Shown here: positions 59,896 through 64,000 of the stretch, in pieces
How the letters are laid out: every line of letters starts with the position of its first letter
How positions within the stretch are numbered: the first letter of the stretch is position 1
Origin: Caulochytrium protostelioides
Lineage: Eukaryota > Chytridiomycota > Caulochytriomycetes > Caulochytriales > Caulochytriaceae
Reading direction: 5' to 3'
Assembly (NCBI GenBank): GCA_003615045.1
Contig: ML014153.1
Coordinates: 62,001 to 126,000, forward strand
Length of the DNA: 64,000 bases
Notes under the pieces: generated by a model
What the model saw: the letters and a program-made list of their open reading frames with translations, nothing else
Databases searched by the model: none
What the model was told of the DNA's origin: nothing
Made by a program: the position numbers and the translations under genes

Positions 59896-62109
59896 TCAGG
59901 AACCTTCCAAAGCGGCGGGCGGACCGCCGGTAGGCGTCGACGGCGCATCGGCCGGGGTCCCAGGCTCATGGGTGTATCCGCGAGCGATCCCCGAACGGCC
60001 TTCTCGGATGCCGACGACGGGGGTCGCGCCTTCCTGGACGTCAAGGCCCTGGTACGACCGCGACTGGAGGTACTGCGCGGCGGCGCTGTTGTCGGTGACG
60101 CTCTGCACGGCCCATCCGGAAGCATCACGGGCCGTCAGCGCGCGCGACGCTTCTTCCGACACGTGGCGCGCAATGTCGGGGTTCGACGCAAGAACCCCTT
60201 CCGAGACGTAGCGCTGCGCGTGGCGAAGCGTGCCTCGGAGCGCATTGAAATGCGGCTTTTGCCCGAGATCATCAACGCTGGACGCCCCCGACGCGTCGGA
60301 CGCGTTGCCATCGTTATCATCGCCCTCGGGGGCATCCGATACGATCTGGCCGTGTGGGTCAAGGCGCAAGTGTTGGATACGGTCGACGACCGACTTGAGG
60401 CCCGTCTCATAGGGTACTTGGCCCCAGCCGCGGTTCGCGATGGCCATTTCCATTTCGAACGGCGTCACGATGGGCTTCAGGAACTCGCGCGAGTCGAGCA
60501 GCACATTCTCTTCGCACGCAATGAGGCAGAACACATCGATCTCGAGAAAGTTGCCGAGCTTCGCTGGGTTAGGTTTTCCCATCGAGAGCGTGTAGAACTT
60601 TTTGCCCGCCAAGGCGAGCAATCGCTTCAAGTGGCGCAGAGTCGACAGGTAGTGGTCTTGAGAAACGCAACAAAAAGGGAAAAAGGAGGATTGGGTGAGC
60701 GCCCATGTTCGGGTCGAATGCATGAGGGTGGTGGTGCAAGTAAAAACTGGTTGATCATGGATCAAGCGCGGAAGGTATCAGGTGGCAGCGAAGCATGATG
60801 GAAGAAGTGCAATCAGGGTAACGACTTTTGTACAGCACTAGGCTCTAGGCCAAATCTGACGGCTTTTCCTATCATAGAATTTAATTTGTAAAAGTTACGA
60901 GCATCATGTTGTCACTCACATCATGCTCGTTCCACCTTTTACGCTTCCAGCAACTTAACGGTTCCGAGTTCGATTGGAAACGAACGATGGAAACTTACCA
61001 ACACTGAGCGTGCCGACGAGCAGGCCGACAACATCGGCTTCTTTGCATTTCTGGAGCAGAAAGTAGCGCCGGTTCAGTAAGCGGCTGGACTGCAGGGTCA
61101 CGGCATGCAAGCCTTGGTCACGCTGAGCGGGGACATACTGCATGAGCTGCTTGTCGCTATGCAGCATACTCAAGTTGGTCAGCGTCAGTGAGTCCGGTCC
61201 TATGTAGACGAGAGTGGTCGACGCGTCAATGTCGGGACACCGGAGCAGCGTGCCTGACGAGGCGGCATCGCCACCCGTCGGCTGGATGGCCGACGTGGCG
61301 CAGCATCCGTCGGTTCCACACGCGGAAGCCGACGTCGAGGTGGGCTCCCGCGGGCGGTCACACGCACCAGCGCCACCGCAGCACGAAGATGTGGAGAACG
61401 CGGTGGGCAAGGTGCATGATGGCGGCTGGGCTGGTGCCGGAGGGGCCTCTGCTTCTGCGGGCGTCGAGGTAGGACGAGGAGCAGAAGAAGACAGAGAGGT
61501 AGCGGCAGGCACCCAGCGATCGATGTGGGCGAATGTGATGTTCGGACACGTCTCGCTGAGGCGTGCTTCGAGGTCGGCGGTCGCCCAGTGGTAGTGGACG
61601 TCGGTCCGAACCACCAAACGTCGGTTCTGCTTGGCTTCGTCAGCCGCAAGACGCGTGAGCTCACCAGCGAGATGGTCGAGGTCGAGGTCGCGGTGGTCAA
61701 CAAAGACGAAATACGTGGCGATTTTGGTGGTCTTGCTCAGACAGCTGTGGCCGAAGTGGACGACTAAGTCTGCGTTGGCGTGTGCCGCGGCAATCGTGTC
61801 AACGCAACAGCTGCCGAACGTCGTATCCGCCAGCACACACACAAAGGCGTCCGTCGCTTTGCTGAGCTCGAAGGCGACGTGCTGGGCGTCGGCGAGGGAT
61901 TCGTCGGGGAACTGGAGCGCGACGCGCTGGAAGCCGTGCTGACCAATCACATCGCAAATCTCACGAATTCGATAGGTCTCGCTCAGCCGCTCCAGCGGCG
62001 TCGCGTCGGCCGTGGTCGCTTCGATGGACCGGGCAATCACCTCGCTGCCGTCATTCGACAGCATGGGCGCCGCCTTCAGAGCCTCCGCCATGATGGGCGA
62101 ACCATCCAC
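59896..62109 (-). CDS. DPH2: Diphthamide biosynthesis protein 2 (Dph2), 623 aa, two exons
   Basis: Dph2 pairs with Dph1 to form the radical-SAM-like iron-sulfur enzyme that adds the 3-amino-3-carboxypropyl group to a His of elongation factor 2, the first step of diphthamide synthesis. Exon 1 is 62109-60999 and exon 2 is 60656-59896, separated by a 342-bp phase-1 intron (GTT G|GTAAGT; TCAAG|AC). Key stretches are QRVALQFPDESL, ADTTFGSCCVD (about 96) and HFGHSCLSK (about 120). LLVGTLSV lies at the junction, then KKFYTLSMGKPNPAKLGNF and VFCLIACEEN, then PFEME. Cys in the first two motifs and in LIACEEN match the three cluster-binding positions of Dph2. An insert at about 205-290 is rich in Ser, Cys, Pro and Thr. 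The C-terminus is Asp/Asn-rich and then a Pro/Gly tail. Met1, Met7 and Met16 are all possible starts; yeast Dph2 has 534 residues. Confidence 0.9.
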
Positions 62110-62473
62110 CAGGTTTGACGGTCACACCCTTCTACGGCCAGATGTCTGAGTTGAAGACTTCCGTGATAGCGGGGGGCTCGCGTCGGGCTATTGGGGGAAA
62201 GAAGAGAAGAGGGCTAAAATGAGGTCCTAGTGATAAGGATGATGAAGGATAAGTAAGAGAAACGGGAAAGGTGGGGGGCGAGAGACAACCTTTAAGCTCA
62301 CGCTCTCCGGTGTCCTCGAGCCAGTGAAATAGCCGGGCTAAACATACGCCACGACAGCCCACGCAAGACGAGGTCGTAGGAATAGATGAAATGGTTTAAC
62401 CATGTGGTGTTTGACATGCTCGCCCGACTCATTGAATACCGTTGATGGCTAGAGTGTCCTGGTCGTGCGGCCC

Positions 62474-62480
62474 TTTTATA
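62474..62480 (-). promoter_or_regulatory. Candidate TATA box for DPH2
   Basis: Read on the minus strand the site is TATAAAA, about 365 bp upstream of the DPH2 ATG, in GC-rich DNA. It is the only TATAAAA near the gene. Confidence 0.35.
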
Positions 62481-62637
62481 TGGTGCGCCGAATGCAGGCC
62501 ACCCGAGCCGCGGGGAGTAATGCGCGTCGGCAAACTCCGACGCCACACCGTTCGCGACTCGCCTGGCGGTCCAACGCGCGCCCTCGTTCGGGGTGGGCGG
62601 GGCTCGGCGAGGCTTAGCGACGGCTGAGGCCCATGAG

Positions 62638-62709
62638 GCTTACACGGACGCCAGACTTACACGGCCAGACAAGCCAGACTTACACAAGCCAGACTTACAC
62701 GGACGCCAG
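62638..62709. repeat. Short tandem repeat, CCAGACTTACAC units
   Basis: Four copies of a 14-18-bp unit built on CCAGACTTACAC(GG/AAG) stand in tandem, with GGACGCC spacers at both ends. Confidence 0.85.
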
Positions 62710-64000
62710 CACATGAAACAGCACGGTGCCGTCCATCAGATGGCTGAACGCGAGGGCGGCCACGAGGGCCTCCCCGAGGACCTGCTGATCAGGCTCCGCC
62801 ATGCCGGCGACAGCCGCCGGTCAACGGGCCGGACACAGGGGACGGGATCGATGCTGGCGGCGGCCGGTCGGTCAGTCGGTCGGTGCGGGGCAGATGAACA
62901 GCGACGCGCGCGCGTGTGGGGCCGCGCGATCGTCCACGACCTCCGGCACCTGCCGCACGGGGAAGCCGTGATCACGCGGGAAACACGTGGGGCGGCAGCG
63001 GCACGCACGTGTCACGCCAGGGCGCGCTCCGAGAAGCGGGCAAGAAGCGGGCGTGGTCGATGGCCGGCGGAACTTGGCTGAGCAGCGCGCGAGCGCCGGG
63101 CCGAGGAACGCTCCGGAGCGGTGATGTCGTTGGGGAAGCACAAGGCTCACGGTCTGCGTCGAGGGCAGCCGTCACGGACGCCTGTGGTCCGCGGCAGGTC
63201 CATCGGACGGCGGGACGCCTTCGACAAATCCGTCGACGCGGCGGCGGACCGAGCACTCGAGACTCGATTCGACGCGGCTCGCTATGCACATAGGCTCCTC
63301 AGCACCGGCTGGGCTGGCTGGACCGTCTGGTCGACCCCGTGACCCGACCGGCGGCCGACGCGGCGTCTCGCGTCCACCCGTGGCGCGCCCAAGGAGACGG
63401 GGGTGGAGTGCCGACAAGAGGGGGACGGGGACCCCTGCTTGCAGCAGGCGCCGGTGTCGGAGCTGAGCCGTGCGCGGCGCCGCGCGGCGCCGCCGCAGCA
63501 ATGGCGCAGAACCCCTGCGGCGCGCATGCATGCGCGGCGTGCCAGCCGGCGACCGGCGTGCCAGCCAGCGATCGGCGGCATCGAGGGCCGCCACAATGCC
63601 CTCGCGTCGGTCCTGCCGCGGCGCTCGGACGCGGCGTGGCCATGCATCCAGCCGCCCGCGCGAGGCGACGGAGGCCTCTGCTATGGGCGCGGTCGTCGCG
63701 CGGCCGCTTCGCCCGCCGCCCGTCGCATGAGGCCCATCGGGCGTCGCGTGGGACACAAGTGGCCCAGGAGCGCGGCCTATGTCCATGAACCGCGCGGCGA
63801 CGCGAGCGAGCTCGAACAAGCGTGCTGCTTCTGCTGTCTGCGGCTCATCTGCCTCTACTCGTCCATACGACGATCGGTTCCCTGCGGTCGCCTGTCGCAC
63901 GCCATCTCGTCATCTCGCCATCTCGCCACCGCGCCACCGCGCGCGCCGACACCGGCCCCGCTAGCACACAGACCGCATCGTCGACAAGCGCGATCTCCGT

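Larger units (their letters stand above)
62110..64000. other. Right-edge intergenic region
   Basis: No gene is supported to the end of the window. ORFs up to 242 codons on the minus strand overlap others on the plus strand and show no motifs. The left part is the DPH2 promoter. Confidence 0.5.

Overview
The window is nuclear DNA from a GC-rich eukaryote. Coding regions are dense on both strands. Five genes are interrupted by one phase-consistent GT-AG intron each (about 208-342 bp, donors GTAAGT/GTAAGC), and starts often sit in a Kozak-like CACCATGG or GCCATG setting. There are no operons, ribosome binding sites, CRISPR arrays or IS elements. The gene set points to an opisthokont, most likely an early-diverging (chytrid-like) fungus. 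In favour are a Fab1/PIKfyve kinase, a short-rod Ain1-like alpha-actinin, an Ssp1-type CaMKK and a secreted copper-radical (glyoxal-type) oxidase. Genes lost from common yeasts are also present (GCP4, INTS9, an animal-like PDEase_I). GC-rich parasitic chytrids such as Caulochytrium are one possibility, but that is inference; no rRNA or organellar marker is present to settle it.

Layout, left to right: Asterix-like ER membrane protein (-), Rab5/Ypt5 GTPase (+), GCP4 (+) convergent with a Rim2-type mitochondrial pyrimidine nucleotide carrier (-), a 4-kb minisatellite-rich spacer, ribosomal protein eL28 (+) convergent with Integrator subunit INTS9 (-), a secreted glyoxal/galactose-oxidase-like enzyme (-) divergent from a CaMKK-type kinase (+), which converges on a cAMP-type phosphodiesterase (-). 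A gene-poor stretch follows (27.6-32.9 kb). Then come alpha-actinin (+), mitochondrial citrate synthase (+), an NDUFAF6-like complex I assembly factor (-), a secreted pseudokinase-like protein of unknown function (+), a giant Fab1/PIKfyve (-), tyrosine aminotransferase (+), RNase H1 (+) whose stop codon overlaps that of a secreted cysteine-rich EGF/laminin-like protein (-), and Dph2 (-). The last 1.9 kb shows no gene.

The genes are mostly unrelated housekeeping functions. They cover endosomal traffic (Rab5, Fab1), mitochondria (Rim2 carrier, citrate synthase, NDUFAF6), microtubule nucleation (GCP4), RNA processing and translation (INTS9, eL28, Dph2), and cAMP/Ca2+ signalling (PDE, CaMKK). Three genes encode predicted secreted products: the oxidase, the pseudokinase-like protein and the Cys-rich protein. 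The pseudokinase-like protein, with His/Asp/Lys octapeptide repeats and an Arg/Lys tail, is the least explained and most interesting item. Many very long ORFs on opposite strands are GC-driven shadows and were left out. Family calls rest on motifs recognised by eye, since no search could be run.
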